A DNA stretch of 47,852 nucleotides from contig CALWLD010000018.1 in NCBI GenBank assembly GCA_944381435.1, positions 1 to 47,852 on the forward strand, read 5' to 3'. The position numbers were made by a program, and so were the translations under genes. A model generated the notes under the pieces. The model searched no databases. It saw only the letters and a program-made list of their open reading frames with translations, and was not told the DNA's origin. Below are positions 7,961-17,825 of the stretch, piece after piece. The stretch comes from an uncultured Clostridia bacterium. Lineage in GTDB: Bacteria; Bacillota; Clostridia; Lachnospirales; CAG-274. The stretch's first letter is position 1, and every line of letters begins with the position of its first letter.

Positions 7961-10900
7961 CTAGCTATTTATCACATTATATATTAGTACAAATGCTTCT
8001 GCTCTAGTTATTTGTTCTTTAGGATTAAAGCTTTTATTATTACCTTTTACAATACCTTTTGCATTTAGTTCATCAAAATAAGGTTTTGCCCAAGTAGATA
8101 TTTTTTTATAATCATCAAATTCGGTAGGTGTACTTAAAGCTATATCTATGTTACATACAGATATTAACTTATGTATAGAAACAACTGCTTCTTCTCTTAC
8201 AAGGCTATTTTCAGGTTTAAATGTACTGTCATTATAGCCAACCATTGTATCTAAAAATGTTGCCTTATAAATATCGCTATAGTAATATTTATCTTTAGCT
8301 ACATCTATATAAGTTTCTTCTGATAAGTTACTTGCATCTATATTTAAATAGTTACAAGTATTATTAAGTAAAACGGCAAACTCTGCTCTTGTAATAGGTT
8401 CATCAGGTCTTATTAATCCATTATATCCTTTTACTATGCCTTTTTTTACTAAATCTTGTATTTCATCTTTTGCAAAATGATTATCATCTAAATCATCAAA
8501 TTCAATGTCTTCTTGGTTACCTTCGTTTTTGTCTTCATCTTTGTTATTTTCATTCTCATTTTCTTTATCATTGTTATTATTGTTTTCCTTGTCTTTTTCA
8601 CTATCTTTATCATTTTCATTTTTATCACCAGGTTTCTCTATTGGGCTACCATTACCACCACCATTGTTGCCATTGTTTCCATTTCCACCATTATTATTAC
8701 CACCACTATTGTTTTCGTTTTCTTGTTGTGTAACATCTATTTCTATTTCTTTAGTTGTGTTTTCAAACTTTTCATTATCTTGAGGAACAAATGTAACCTT
8801 TATCTTATGTTTACCAGGTTCTAATATTTTTTCTAAATCTTCATTTATTTCTAAATTACCAGGTATTTCTTTATCTTTATAAGTAGCTTTATAGTCTAAT
8901 TTTAGCTCCTTTAAAGTTTGTCCTGAAAAGATAGTATTATTTTGTTTTATATCTAAATCTGCTTTTAATGGTGTTACAACTATTTCTCCAAGCTCTGTAG
9001 ATGAAGAAGATAAGTTACTATTTCCTGTATATTTTAATGACAGTTTATAAGTGCCTTTTTCTATTTTTAAATCTTCTAAAGAAATATTAAATTGTACTTG
9101 ATTGTTTTCTTTAGCATCTTTCGTTTCTATAACCTTGTCATTTAAAAGTAACTCCATTTTATCAACGTTATTAGAAAAAGTATTTGTTTGTTGTATTTTA
9201 GGTGTAGCTGTTACTTTTAATGTATCATCTAAAGAAAATTGCCTTGTTATTTCATTTTGTCCGTTAGTTATTTTTACATTTTCTATAGTGCTACCTGCTT
9301 CTGTTATATTGCCTGTTGTTTCAAAATGGTTGTCAATTAATATATAATTATTTGCATTTTCTGTATCTAATAAATCTACATTAATATATACTAGCTTATC
9401 TATACCTATATTTTCATTATCAAAGTTAGCAACTACATTGTAATCTACATCTTTTATTAGATTATCTTTGTCTAATAAATCATTAAAAGCTATACTTGTT
9501 ACATTAGCAGTATTTGTACCATTATAACCTTTATTCTCTACATTAGCAGATTGTATGCTAATTTCTTTAGGTTCTATATTAATAGTACCTGTTAAATCTT
9601 CATCATTTACTATGTCATAACGGTTAGCTTTATCTCCTGAAAGTTCTACGCTTTCAACTGTAAATGTAGTATATTCTCCAACATTTTCACTATTTAAAGT
9701 AACTGTAGCAGTTCCTGTTATATCTTGTAAAATATATCGGTTTTCTTTATCTTTTAAATTATTTAAATTTACAGAAAAACTATTTTTCCCATTATATGTA
9801 AATGTTTCTTCTATTGTAGCAGTTAATTCTATCGGCTTTATAGTTATATTCCCTAAACTGATTTCCGTTGAAGATAAGTTATCATTTCCACTATATCTTA
9901 ATTTTAATTCATAAGTTCCTTTGCCTATATCTAAATCATCTAAAATCACATCAAATTGTGCCTCACTATTTTCAGAAACTATTTGCGTTCCTATTACTTC
10001 GTTATTTAATAATAGCTCCATTTTATCACTTTCTTTAGCTAACTTACTTGCTTTAGGAGTACCTGTAACTTTTAAGCTATCTTTAAATGAAAATACAGTT
10101 GTTTCTTCATCTTGCCCATTAGTTATTTTTATACCGTCTATAGTGCTAGCTCCTTTAGTTATATTACCTGTTGTTTCAAATATGTTAGTTTTTAATGTAT
10201 AGTTATTAGCTTTTTCAGTATCTAACAAATTAATATTAATAGACACCGATTTATCCATACCTACATTTTCATCATCAAAAGTAGCTTCTACAGCATAATC
10301 TACACCTTTATCTAATTGTTCAGAATTAGCTAAACCATTAAATGTTACATCACTTATAATAGCATTATTGGTACCATCATAAGCCTTATCTTCTATAATA
10401 GCAGAGCTTATTTCTATTTCTTTCTTGTTTATATTAATATTTCCAGTTAAATCATCAGTGTTTAATACATATTTATGAGAGCCTTCTCCTGTAAGTTCAT
10501 AGCTTAACACTTCAAAGGCATCATACATACCAACATCTGAATTTTCTAACCTAACTGTTACATTACCTGTTATATTGCTTACACTTTCTTCTTTATCTTT
10601 TAAAGAGAAATCATTTACTTGTATTTCATAAGTATCTGTTCCATTATATTCTACAGATGCATTTACAGTTCCTTTTATATCAATACCTTTAAGGTTAATA
10701 GTAGGTAACTTATACTCGCTACTATTTAAATTATTACTACCTTTATAAACTAATTTTAAATTGCTAATATTACCAGCTTTTAAGGTACTATCATTAAGAT
10801 TAAGTTTTAAAACAGTAGGTTTATTTAATTGTACACCTATATTGCTTGTTGCTATTTCTTCATCTTCATACATTAGAACAAGTCTGTTATTACCTTTAGT

Positions 10901-13372
10901 GTTATATTCTTCTGTAGGTAATTTTACTATAGCTTCTATTACCATTATATCATTGTAATCAAAGTTAGTAGTTTCTTTTCTATCATCATTTTTTATTTTT
11001 ACATTTGTTATAACACTATCATTAGGTAATATACTTCCTTTTACTATTTTTTCTGTTTCTGTTAATTCATATTTATTAGCTAAAGGAGTGTTTAATAATT
11101 CTATCGTTACAGTAACATCTTTATCTTCTCCAACATTTGCATTATCATATTTAGCACTTGTTATGTTATAATCTACACCTAACTCAAGGTTATCTCCAGA
11201 AAGTAAACCATTAAATTTTATGTCTTCTATAATAGCTTCCGTTGTATTGTCAAATAGTTTAGTGTATATGATAGGTTCAAAACTTAATTTACCTTTTGAA
11301 ATTTCTAAATTTATACTACCTTGTGATGCTTCTAATCTTGTTCCTTGTACTGTATCTCCACCTGAATATTTTATTCCTATCTTATTTGTACCATATGTTA
11401 CCTTTTCCCAAAAGCTTTCATCTAGTTCAAAAGTAACTGTATTACCAACACCTTTAGATTTTACAGTTTTGTAAGTTTTATCATTTACTAAAAACTCTAT
11501 ATCAGCATTACTAGGGCTACCTTTAAAATCAGGATACTTACTACTTTTTAATGTAAACTCAACTGTTAAGCCTGTTTCTCCCATAACAGCATTAGTACGT
11601 TCTTCACTACCTTTTTTAACCTTTAAAGTGGTTTCGTTAATTAATGCTCTGTTAGGATAACCTGTTAATGTTGAATATGTTGCTGACGTAGATGCACTTG
11701 TATTTCCATCTTTATCTATGTACCAAGTATAATGATTAGGTAAACTTGAAACATTCACAGGGTTTGCAAACTCAACATACAAAGAACCACTATTTTTTAG
11801 TGGTATATTGTTATAGTTACTTATATTTGTTTTAGATGTTTTTAATACATTCAATTTTGATAAACTAGATATATTTAAGTTTGTAATATTGTTAGATGTT
11901 ATATCTAAATATTCAAGGCTCGTAAGCCTGTTTAGATTGCTCCAATCTGTTATTTTTGTGTTTGGTATTGCTAATTTTTTTAAGTTTGTTTTATTTGAAA
12001 TATTAGTTAAATCTGTAATTTCTATACTACTACTACCTGCAGGGTAACCTGTTAATACTAATGTTTCTATATTATTACTTAACCCTTGTAGGTTGTTAAT
12101 ATTATCTAATTTAGCATTTGTTACAAATACTTTTAATCTTGATGATGTATATATATTTTCAGCATTTATAATATTTAATGCTCTATTACCAGTTGATACA
12201 AAATTTTTAAGATTAGCTAATTTTTCTGTTATCTTTAAATCTATCCCATAAGAACTATCATCATCTGAATCTCTTGTAGACACTACAAATAAATCCTCAA
12301 GTGTATCAATGCTACTAGAATGAAGGTAGTTTTCAATTAAGTCTACCTCTATATTATTTCTATAACCTGAATCTGCTCCATCGATAAATAACTGCTTTAA
12401 TTTAGGGTAATATAACTGGTGCAGACGTACATCTGTATATAATCTGCTATTCCTAGCCCAAATAGCCTCTACATTATTAAAGCTATAACTATTTGATTCT
12501 GTGTGGTCAAATATAGCATAATCTAAAAATAAGTAACGTGCATTGACATCACTTTTTATAAGTGTAGTTTTATCATCAATTAGAAACCCATTTCTAATTT
12601 GTAATTTATCAATTCCTTGCATATTACTATTTATATATTTTATAAATCCACTATATATCTTCAAATCAGTGAAATCACTTAAATCTGAGGAGTTTTCCAC
12701 ACTAAGTCCTGAAATAACTTTTATTTTAGATGGGTCAGCAAAAAGTCCATTCAGTTCTTGCTTGTTATATAACTTATGACTATCTTTCGTCCTATAATAT
12801 GTATATGTTGACACTGCTTGTAAATTTTTAAATTTCTTTATATCATTTGGAGCAACATTTGTTAATGATACTACTAAATCAGTATTTATTACACTACCTT
12901 CTGGAACATTGTATAGCTTTTTTAACTCTGTAATAGTACCACTTTCAAAATTGCTAGCATTTAATAATACATTTGTTGTGGATGTAATAGTTCTGTCTAA
13001 AGAGCTATTTACATTTATAAAACTAACAGAAGCTACGCTAGAATGTCTTTTATATGTTATAGTATCTTTACGAGAAAGTTTATGTTGGTTAGATGTATCA
13101 TATATACTTTCTTCATATACTGTATAGCTAGTTTTTGGATAGCTAACACCTGTAGGATATAAACCTGGTGTAGCTAAACTTACAGAACCATCTACTAAAT
13201 TCATATATTCTTCAGGGTTAATATTTGTTTTCATATCGCTAGTTTTTATTTTTTGCTCTTGTAATACATCTTGTGAGAACATATTATTTGTTTGTATATT
13301 ACTAGCTAAAGATAATTGTGTACTACTTAATGTCATAATTGTTCCAAGTATAATTGCTATTTTTCTTTTCAT
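7961..13372 (-). CDS. Giant S-layer-anchored LRR/YDG-repeat surface protein
   Basis: This 1803-residue exported protein starts at the ATG at 13372, with a GTGAGGA site upstream; a TTG 21 bases earlier is also in frame. A signal peptide (IAIILGTIMTLSSTQLSLAS) is followed by an irregular leucine-rich region, about residues 230-560, with typical NLKKLAI and LTSLEYLDIT repeats. Three YDG-like modules begin near residues 700, 1000 and 1285 and alternate with Ig-like strands. An Asn/Gly/Lys/Glu-rich linker of about 80 residues leads to three SLH domains in the last 170 residues (ITRAEF, LVREEA, ITRAEA). SLH domains bind secondary cell-wall polymers, so the protein should coat the cell and probably mediates contact. 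It is the last gene of the element; the mating-adhesin idea is inference. Confidence 0.85.
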   Translation of the reverse strand: MKRKIAIILGTIMTLSSTQLSLASNIQTNNMFSQDVLQEQKIKTSDMKTNINPEEYMNLVDGSVSLATPGLYPTGVSYPKTSYTVYEESIYDTSNQHKLSRKDTITYKRHSSVASVSFINVNSSLDRTITSTTNVLLNASNFESGTITELKKLYNVPEGSVINTDLVVSLTNVAPNDIKKFKNLQAVSTYTYYRTKDSHKLYNKQELNGLFADPSKIKVISGLSVENSSDLSDFTDLKIYSGFIKYINSNMQGIDKLQIRNGFLIDDKTTLIKSDVNARYLFLDYAIFDHTESNSYSFNNVEAIWARNSRLYTDVRLHQLYYPKLKQLFIDGADSGYRNNIEVDLIENYLHSSSIDTLEDLFVVSTRDSDDDSSYGIDLKITEKLANLKNFVSTGNRALNIINAENIYTSSRLKVFVTNAKLDNINNLQGLSNNIETLVLTGYPAGSSSIEITDLTNISNKTNLKKLAIPNTKITDWSNLNRLTSLEYLDITSNNITNLNISSLSKLNVLKTSKTNISNYNNIPLKNSGSLYVEFANPVNVSSLPNHYTWYIDKDGNTSASTSATYSTLTGYPNRALINETTLKVKKGSEERTNAVMGETGLTVEFTLKSSKYPDFKGSPSNADIEFLVNDKTYKTVKSKGVGNTVTFELDESFWEKVTYGTNKIGIKYSGGDTVQGTRLEASQGSINLEISKGKLSFEPIIYTKLFDNTTEAIIEDIKFNGLLSGDNLELGVDYNITSAKYDNANVGEDKDVTVTIELLNTPLANKYELTETEKIVKGSILPNDSVITNVKIKNDDRKETTNFDYNDIMVIEAIVKLPTEEYNTKGNNRLVLMYEDEEIATSNIGVQLNKPTVLKLNLNDSTLKAGNISNLKLVYKGSNNLNSSEYKLPTINLKGIDIKGTVNASVEYNGTDTYEIQVNDFSLKDKEESVSNITGNVTVRLENSDVGMYDAFEVLSYELTGEGSHKYVLNTDDLTGNININKKEIEISSAIIEDKAYDGTNNAIISDVTFNGLANSEQLDKGVDYAVEATFDDENVGMDKSVSININLLDTEKANNYTLKTNIFETTGNITKGASTIDGIKITNGQDEETTVFSFKDSLKVTGTPKASKLAKESDKMELLLNNEVIGTQIVSENSEAQFDVILDDLDIGKGTYELKLRYSGNDNLSSTEISLGNITIKPIELTATIEETFTYNGKNSFSVNLNNLKDKENRYILQDITGTATVTLNSENVGEYTTFTVESVELSGDKANRYDIVNDEDLTGTINIEPKEISIQSANVENKGYNGTNTANVTSIAFNDLLDKDNLIKDVDYNVVANFDNENIGIDKLVYINVDLLDTENANNYILIDNHFETTGNITEAGSTIENVKITNGQNEITRQFSLDDTLKVTATPKIQQTNTFSNNVDKMELLLNDKVIETKDAKENNQVQFNISLEDLKIEKGTYKLSLKYTGNSNLSSSSTELGEIVVTPLKADLDIKQNNTIFSGQTLKELKLDYKATYKDKEIPGNLEINEDLEKILEPGKHKIKVTFVPQDNEKFENTTKEIEIDVTQQENENNSGGNNNGGNGNNGNNGGGNGSPIEKPGDKNENDKDSEKDKENNNNNDKENENENNKDEDKNEGNQEDIEFDDLDDNHFAKDEIQDLVKKGIVKGYNGLIRPDEPITRAEFAVLLNNTCNYLNIDASNLSEETYIDVAKDKYYYSDIYKATFLDTMVGYNDSTFKPENSLVREEAVVSIHKLISVCNIDIALSTPTEFDDYKKISTWAKPYFDELNAKGIVKGNNKSFNPKEQITRAEAFVLIYNVINS
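8960..10430 (-). repeat. Internal repeat modules of the surface protein
   Basis: Two consecutive modules of roughly 285 residues (about 855 bp) resemble each other closely: YDGTN/YNGTN, GVDY/DVDYN, NVG/NIG, LLDTEKANNY/LLDTENANNY, FETTGNIT, then KITNGQ and KMELLLN. A third, more diverged module lies upstream near 11280. Similarity is visible in DNA as well as protein, suggesting fairly recent internal duplication. Confidence 0.65.
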
Positions 13373-13396
13373 TTTTTGTTTCCTCACTTTCAAATT

Positions 13397-13813
13397 TTAC
13401 ATAATACATAAATTTAATATTTCTTGACTTATAATAGGGTTTACTTTAAATTTAGGTTGATATATAACTTCATATCTACCTTCGCTATGCACCCCTATAA
13501 CGCCTATATACTTTTGTGTATCTAAATAATTTTTATATTTTTCTAAAATAAGAGTTTTCTTTTCTATAGGTAAAACTACCCAACTTCTATGTACAAACAA
13601 AAGGTTTGCTTCTGCTTGTAAAAATACCTTTTTTATATCACTTAACTTAAATTCAAAGGAATTTATTTGATAATTTCCTTGATACCTTTCTATTGTTATC
13701 AAGTCTGCATTTCCTTCCCTTATAGGACATTCAAACTGATATTTTTTAGCTCTATTTTTATTGTTATAAAAACTCCAAAATTTATGTTTTAAATCTTTTT
13801 CATATAAAAACAT
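13397..13813 (-). CDS. PD-(D/E)XK nuclease-like small protein
   Basis: The 138-residue protein has the order of a PD-(D/E)XK core: a conserved E in FECPIREG, D in NADLITIE, then FEFKLSD supplying the E-X-K pair, then a helix with QAEANLL. This arrangement is typical of small restriction-endonuclease-fold proteins such as the MmcB or VRR-NUC type, but I do not recognise the exact family. It has no signal peptide and should be cytoplasmic. It sits 24 bp upstream of the S-layer protein gene and after a terminator, with a weak purine-rich ribosome site. It could be a defence or DNA-processing nuclease carried as cargo. Confidence 0.6.
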   Translation of the reverse strand: MFLYEKDLKHKFWSFYNNKNRAKKYQFECPIREGNADLITIERYQGNYQINSFEFKLSDIKKVFLQAEANLLFVHRSWVVLPIEKKTLILEKYKNYLDTQKYIGVIGVHSEGRYEVIYQPKFKVNPIISQEILNLCIM

Positions 13814-13842
13814 CTTTTTCTCTTTTCTTTTTTTGCCTTAAA

Positions 13843-13896
13843 TTTTTTAAAATTAAAATATGGCTAATTCTTTGGCCAAAAATTTTAATTTTAAAA
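13843..13896 (-). other. Conserved-loop hairpin, copy 2
   Basis: The same apical 18 bases (TGGC, loop TAATTCTTTG, GCCA) and the same T-rich TGCCTTAAA flank as at 7858-7917 sit on A/T arms of different sequence that still pair. It lies between the terminator at 13894-13919 and the nuclease-like gene starting at 13813, so it would be in that gene's leader. Confidence 0.6.
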
Positions 13897-13919
13897 ACCC
13901 TTGAAAAATCAAGGGTTTT
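13894..13919 (-). terminator. Terminator of the 674-residue secreted-protein gene
   Basis: An 11-bp perfect stem AAAACCCTTGA/TCAAGGGTTTT with a four-base loop is followed on the minus strand by a T run. It begins 23 bp after the stop of the upstream gene. Confidence 0.85.
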
Positions 13920-13941
13920 CGTATAAAACAAAAAAGAAAAA

Positions 13942-15966
13942 TTAATTAAATATATCATTTTCAGGTGTCCACTCACTAGGCAATGGTTGTACATACCAAT
14001 CGTCCCATAGGTTACCTTTTATATATACACTATCTTCTAAATTTATACTCATCATACCTGCTGGTGTCCAACCATCAAATATATAAGTTGCAACCTTATA
14101 ATCTTCATAGTCTGGATACCATATAGGTGTAAAATGAGTTCTATTATTATATGTTGAATATGGATTAGGCTTAAACTCTATTGTTGATTTTGTTTTATAT
14201 TTTGTATTAGTTTCTTCTAGTAGTCTCCAATATGTTTTAAAATAGAAATCAGAGAAGAAAGATACACCATTTTGCATTTTTGTAGTATATGCACTAGCAG
14301 TTACAGGATAAGGTTCTCTTATTTTTTTCCAAACCATTATTACATTACCCTCTTCATCCGTTATAGTGTTACCATTTTCGTCTACCTTTGGCACTTCTAT
14401 TTCTTTTTCTATTTCTGCCGAAACTTTAATTTCTGCTTTAGTTTCTTGGTCTACACCATATCCACTTTTCATCTCTTTACCTATTGCAGTTCTTACAGTG
14501 CTTGCAGGTTTTAAATTCATTTCAGCATCTAACTCTGCCGTGTAGTAAATAGTATTAAACTTGTAATATCCCTTATCTTCCCATACACCTTCTTCTACTT
14601 GTACCATTACAGGAAACCAATAAGCCTCATAGCTTTTCCACTCGTTTTTTAAATTTTCAGGATATTTTTCTATATCATCAGGCTTATATTTATCTAGGAA
14701 ACTGTCGTTTCTATCATCTGCATCAGGATTAGGTGGAGTATTTTCTTTTAATTCTTCAATCTTTACGCCTATATTTATTTCTTCTTTTTCAGATTTTATA
14801 TAAGCTATGCTTTCTCCGTTAGGATTAGTTATATAGTCTATAACTTTATAATTTACAGTAGCCTTTATTATCATTTCTTGGGGTTTTTTAGGTGTCTTCC
14901 ATTTAACATAAGCTAATGTACTTGCACCACTTGGCATTACAATTTCTCCATTATTGGCAGGATAATTTTTACCTTTAATATCAAAGTTTACTGTTATAGG
15001 GTATAACTCTTCTTTTTCTGCTTTAGGCAATTTTAAGGTACAATCAATACCACTTATTTCAATAGCAGTTATTACATCAGTATCTGTTCTATATGTATAG
15101 TTTACTACAGGTGGCTCTTCTTCCTCTTCTTCATCTTTAAATGTAACTGCCCCTACACCTAATTGTGCTATAATGGTATCATTACTTTGTTTTGATACAG
15201 TGCTTCCTTTATATGCCTTTATACCAAACTCATCTCGTTCGAGATACATAGCCATAGGCAAGTTTAAATGAGAAAATAATTGTATTGCACTTTTTCTTAT
15301 AGCTCCATTCATTTTTTTATCAAGTATTGATAATTCTGTTGGGGTACAAGCAGTTATTTTACCTGCTATTTTAGGATAACCTACAGGCTCTAACATAAGT
15401 TTATATTTACCACTTATCATTTCCTCATAATTAAATCCTGTTTCTTGTGCAAAATCTTTCAAAAAAACTTCATCACCAAAATACTTCTTTATTGTGGATA
15501 AATCTCCATTTATTATTTTAGGTAATTTAGTGTATTTAGGTGTTTTCCACTTGTAACCTTTACCGTCATAAATAGAAATAGTTTGATTATTTATATAGTA
15601 AAGTTTGTTACCTCCTCCTAAATATTTCTGTATTGGTTGTCTAGGATTATTAGCAAAGTCTATAGGACTTGTAACAGGTTTATTGGTTTCACTTTCAACA
15701 AGCGTAACTCTTACACCTTCATCTTTAACATTTCCTAGTATAGTATATTCTCCATTAACGTTATCATAATCTCCACCATTACCACCATTACCTATATTAG
15801 TATCTCCATCTCTAGTTAAATGTTTATTCATTTCTTCTAAAGTATTCATAGCATTTATTTTTACTTCTTCTCGCTTTTTTTCTTTATAATTAATAGCATA
15901 AGTTGTAATAGTAGAAATTAAAATAAAAAATGAAATTGTAATAATAAAACTCTTTTTATTTTTCAT
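13942..15966 (-). CDS. Large secreted protein of unknown function
   Basis: The 674-residue protein has an N-terminal hydrophobic segment (about residues 6-25) after KNKK, so it is exported or membrane-anchored. An acidic run EEEEEEPP near residues 278-284 splits it. The N-terminal half has an INNQTISIYDGKGYKWKTP segment and the C-terminal half is rich in aromatic residues with β-strand-like stretches. I see no catalytic motif, SLH domain or sortase signal. The AAAGGAG site eight bases from the ATG is strong. It lies between the Thr-rich protein and the S-layer protein and probably belongs to the same surface-structure set. Confidence 0.7.
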   Translation of the reverse strand: MKNKKSFIITISFFILISTITTYAINYKEKKREEVKINAMNTLEEMNKHLTRDGDTNIGNGGNGGDYDNVNGEYTILGNVKDEGVRVTLVESETNKPVTSPIDFANNPRQPIQKYLGGGNKLYYINNQTISIYDGKGYKWKTPKYTKLPKIINGDLSTIKKYFGDEVFLKDFAQETGFNYEEMISGKYKLMLEPVGYPKIAGKITACTPTELSILDKKMNGAIRKSAIQLFSHLNLPMAMYLERDEFGIKAYKGSTVSKQSNDTIIAQLGVGAVTFKDEEEEEEPPVVNYTYRTDTDVITAIEISGIDCTLKLPKAEKEELYPITVNFDIKGKNYPANNGEIVMPSGASTLAYVKWKTPKKPQEMIIKATVNYKVIDYITNPNGESIAYIKSEKEEINIGVKIEELKENTPPNPDADDRNDSFLDKYKPDDIEKYPENLKNEWKSYEAYWFPVMVQVEEGVWEDKGYYKFNTIYYTAELDAEMNLKPASTVRTAIGKEMKSGYGVDQETKAEIKVSAEIEKEIEVPKVDENGNTITDEEGNVIMVWKKIREPYPVTASAYTTKMQNGVSFFSDFYFKTYWRLLEETNTKYKTKSTIEFKPNPYSTYNNRTHFTPIWYPDYEDYKVATYIFDGWTPAGMMSINLEDSVYIKGNLWDDWYVQPLPSEWTPENDIFN

Positions 15967-16000
15967 TAAGCAATCTCCTTTTAGTTATAATTTTATAAAT

Positions 16001-16034
16001 AAAAAAGCACTTCAATTAAATGAAATGCTTTTTT
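16001..16034 (-). terminator. Terminator after the Thr-rich protein gene
   Basis: Arms of 14 bp (AAAAAAGCACTTCA and TGAAATGCTTTTTT, one mismatch) form a hairpin flanked by A and T runs. It can act on either strand. It separates the NERD/Thr-rich transcription unit from the secreted-protein gene. Confidence 0.8.
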
Positions 16035-16051
16035 ATTATATATAATATATT

Positions 16052-16684
16052 TTAATTCCCTATAATATTCCCACTATGATTAGAACTTCCAAACTCTTCT
16101 GCCCCACCAACTTCTCCAGTATCAATAGTAGGTCCTAATACATCTTCTGCTTTATCCCAAAAATCTTCATCTGATGTATTTCCCCCACCATTGTTACTAG
16201 GTGATTTTGTTGTACTTTCTGTTGTTGGCTCTTTTGTTGTTGTTTGTGTTGTTTCAGGTTTTTTAGTCGTTGTTTCTTTAACAGGAGCTTTTGTTGTTGC
16301 TTGTGTAGTTGCTTCTGTTTGTTTTTCTGTTACCACTTGTGTTGTTGTGTTATTTTGAGTTGTTTGTTTAGTTGTGTTTTCTGTGTTATCTTCTTTTTCT
16401 TTTTTGCTTTCTTCTTCATTAGATACTGTTGTATCTTCTGTTAAAGATGTACTTTCTGTACTTTGCTCTACACTATCATTAGTAGATACTTCTTCTTTAG
16501 AAGATAGTGTATTATCTTCTTTTGTGCTTTCTTCTAAATTGCTTGTTTGTTCTGTAGTATTAGATACCGTTTTACTTTCTGCTTTGTTCATAACAGTATA
16601 TCCACCACCAACTATTAAAGCTAATGCTATTGCAGATACACCTATAATAATGCCTTTTTTATTTTTATTTTCGTTCTTTTTCAT
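16052..16684 (-). CDS. Thr/Ser-rich membrane-anchored protein
   Basis: The start is taken at the ATG at 16684 because GAGAGG lies eight bases upstream; an ATG 24 bases earlier overlaps the end of the NERD gene and lacks a site. The 210-residue product has a Lys-rich cytoplasmic tip, one membrane helix (IIIGVSAIALALIVGGGY) and a long extracellular tail dominated by Thr, Glu and Lys with repeated TTKxPxTT units. Its middle stretch closely resembles the C-terminal tail of the CpaB-like protein at 23067-23951 (shared VTEKQTE/GTEKQTE and TTQNN). Such tails usually span the wall and are often glycosylated. No catalytic domain is visible. Confidence 0.72.
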   Translation of the reverse strand: MKKNENKNKKGIIIGVSAIALALIVGGGYTVMNKAESKTVSNTTEQTSNLEESTKEDNTLSSKEEVSTNDSVEQSTESTSLTEDTTVSNEEESKKEKEDNTENTTKQTTQNNTTTQVVTEKQTEATTQATTKAPVKETTTKKPETTQTTTKEPTTESTTKSPSNNGGGNTSDEDFWDKAEDVLGPTIDTGEVGGAEEFGSSNHSGNIIGN

Positions 16685-16700
16685 AACTTTTACCTCTCTT

Positions 16701-17717
16701 CTAATCATTAAACTTTAATTCTAAACTTTCATTTTCAACATATTTATAAACTTCTTCAAAAAACTCATAAACTCGTTGAATTATATAATTTTTATCTGTA
16801 CTTTCTCTAAACGATATATCACTTTTTAAAAATTTTGTAAAGTTATCTATAGCCTTATTTTGAATATCATTATAATTTTTTGAATATATTTTAGAAGTAT
16901 AGTTTTTAAAATATCCATCTATATTTTCTTTACCACATAAAATTTGAACTACTTTACCATTAACCATAGGAACTTCTAAAAGTTTAAACTCGTCTATATT
17001 ATCTTTGGTATTTTCTTTTATTGATATATCTTTACAATCTTCACCAAGTAAAATATCTGTATCCTTAATAAATGTCATAATATTAAATACATTAAAATGA
17101 ATATCTCCATATTTAGCTTGAAATTTTTTTATAATATCATCTATAAGTTTGTACCTTTTTAACATACTATTGAAAGTAATATTATAACTTTTCTTTTCAT
17201 AATAAGTTTTTATATAATTATGCCCATTTGAATTTTTACATATTTCTAATTCATTAGCATTTAGATTTTTTACTTCAATAATATAAATATTATTCTTAGC
17301 GATAACTATAAAGTCAAACTGTAAATTTTGATATTCATTTTGTAAATTAAAATCATAAAAATATTCTAAACTTCTATTATCTCTTATATATTCATTAAAT
17401 TTATTTAATATATATATTTCGCCTTGTTTACCTTCTATATGCTTTTTAATTTCTGTATTTAATATACCTTTTTGAAATAAATTGTTATCGTCATAAAATT
17501 TATTTATTTTTTGTAGTACATATAAATATTTGTTATTATTATTAAGATTTAAGCAAACATCAGAATAAAATTTATTTAATTTATTTGTATTCATTATATT
17601 TTTATTTTGCTCTTTCAAATCATATAATATATTTTCAACCGTACTTATTCTATTTTTTAAATATTTATTCTCTTCTTGTAAACTTTCTATTTTCGCCTTT
17701 GAATTCCCAAATATCAT
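16701..17717 (-). CDS. NERD-domain nuclease-related protein with coiled coil
   Basis: The 338-residue protein begins with a coiled coil (about residues 5-45, IESLQEENKYLKNRIS). A NERD domain follows at about 90-200: KQGEIYILNKF, then QFDFIVIAKNNIYIIEVKN, with the D and E-V-K of a nuclease-like active site. NERD domains are predicted nucleases found alone or with helicases and in plasmid or defence contexts. It follows a strong palindrome-overlapped promoter and has a GAGGAG ribosome site, so expression is probably switched. The Thr-rich gene follows 16 bp later. DNA processing or defence is inference. Confidence 0.75.
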   Translation of the reverse strand: MIFGNSKAKIESLQEENKYLKNRISTVENILYDLKEQNKNIMNTNKLNKFYSDVCLNLNNNNKYLYVLQKINKFYDDNNLFQKGILNTEIKKHIEGKQGEIYILNKFNEYIRDNRSLEYFYDFNLQNEYQNLQFDFIVIAKNNIYIIEVKNLNANELEICKNSNGHNYIKTYYEKKSYNITFNSMLKRYKLIDDIIKKFQAKYGDIHFNVFNIMTFIKDTDILLGEDCKDISIKENTKDNIDEFKLLEVPMVNGKVVQILCGKENIDGYFKNYTSKIYSKNYNDIQNKAIDNFTKFLKSDISFRESTDKNYIIQRVYEFFEEVYKYVENESLELKFND

Positions 17718-17825
17718 TTTAATACTCCTCTTAAATTATTATTTTAGTATTAAGATAACATAAATTTACAAAAAAATAAATAGTTTAGTAAAAAAATATA
17801 ATAAATACGTTTTTCTAAATTATCT

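Noticed and set aside
8470..8824. Plus-strand frames rich in His, Phe and Ser opposite the linker of the surface protein
   Set aside because: They are complements of the low-complexity Asn/Lys/Glu linker, have no ribosome sites and no promoter, and reflect codon bias of the real gene.
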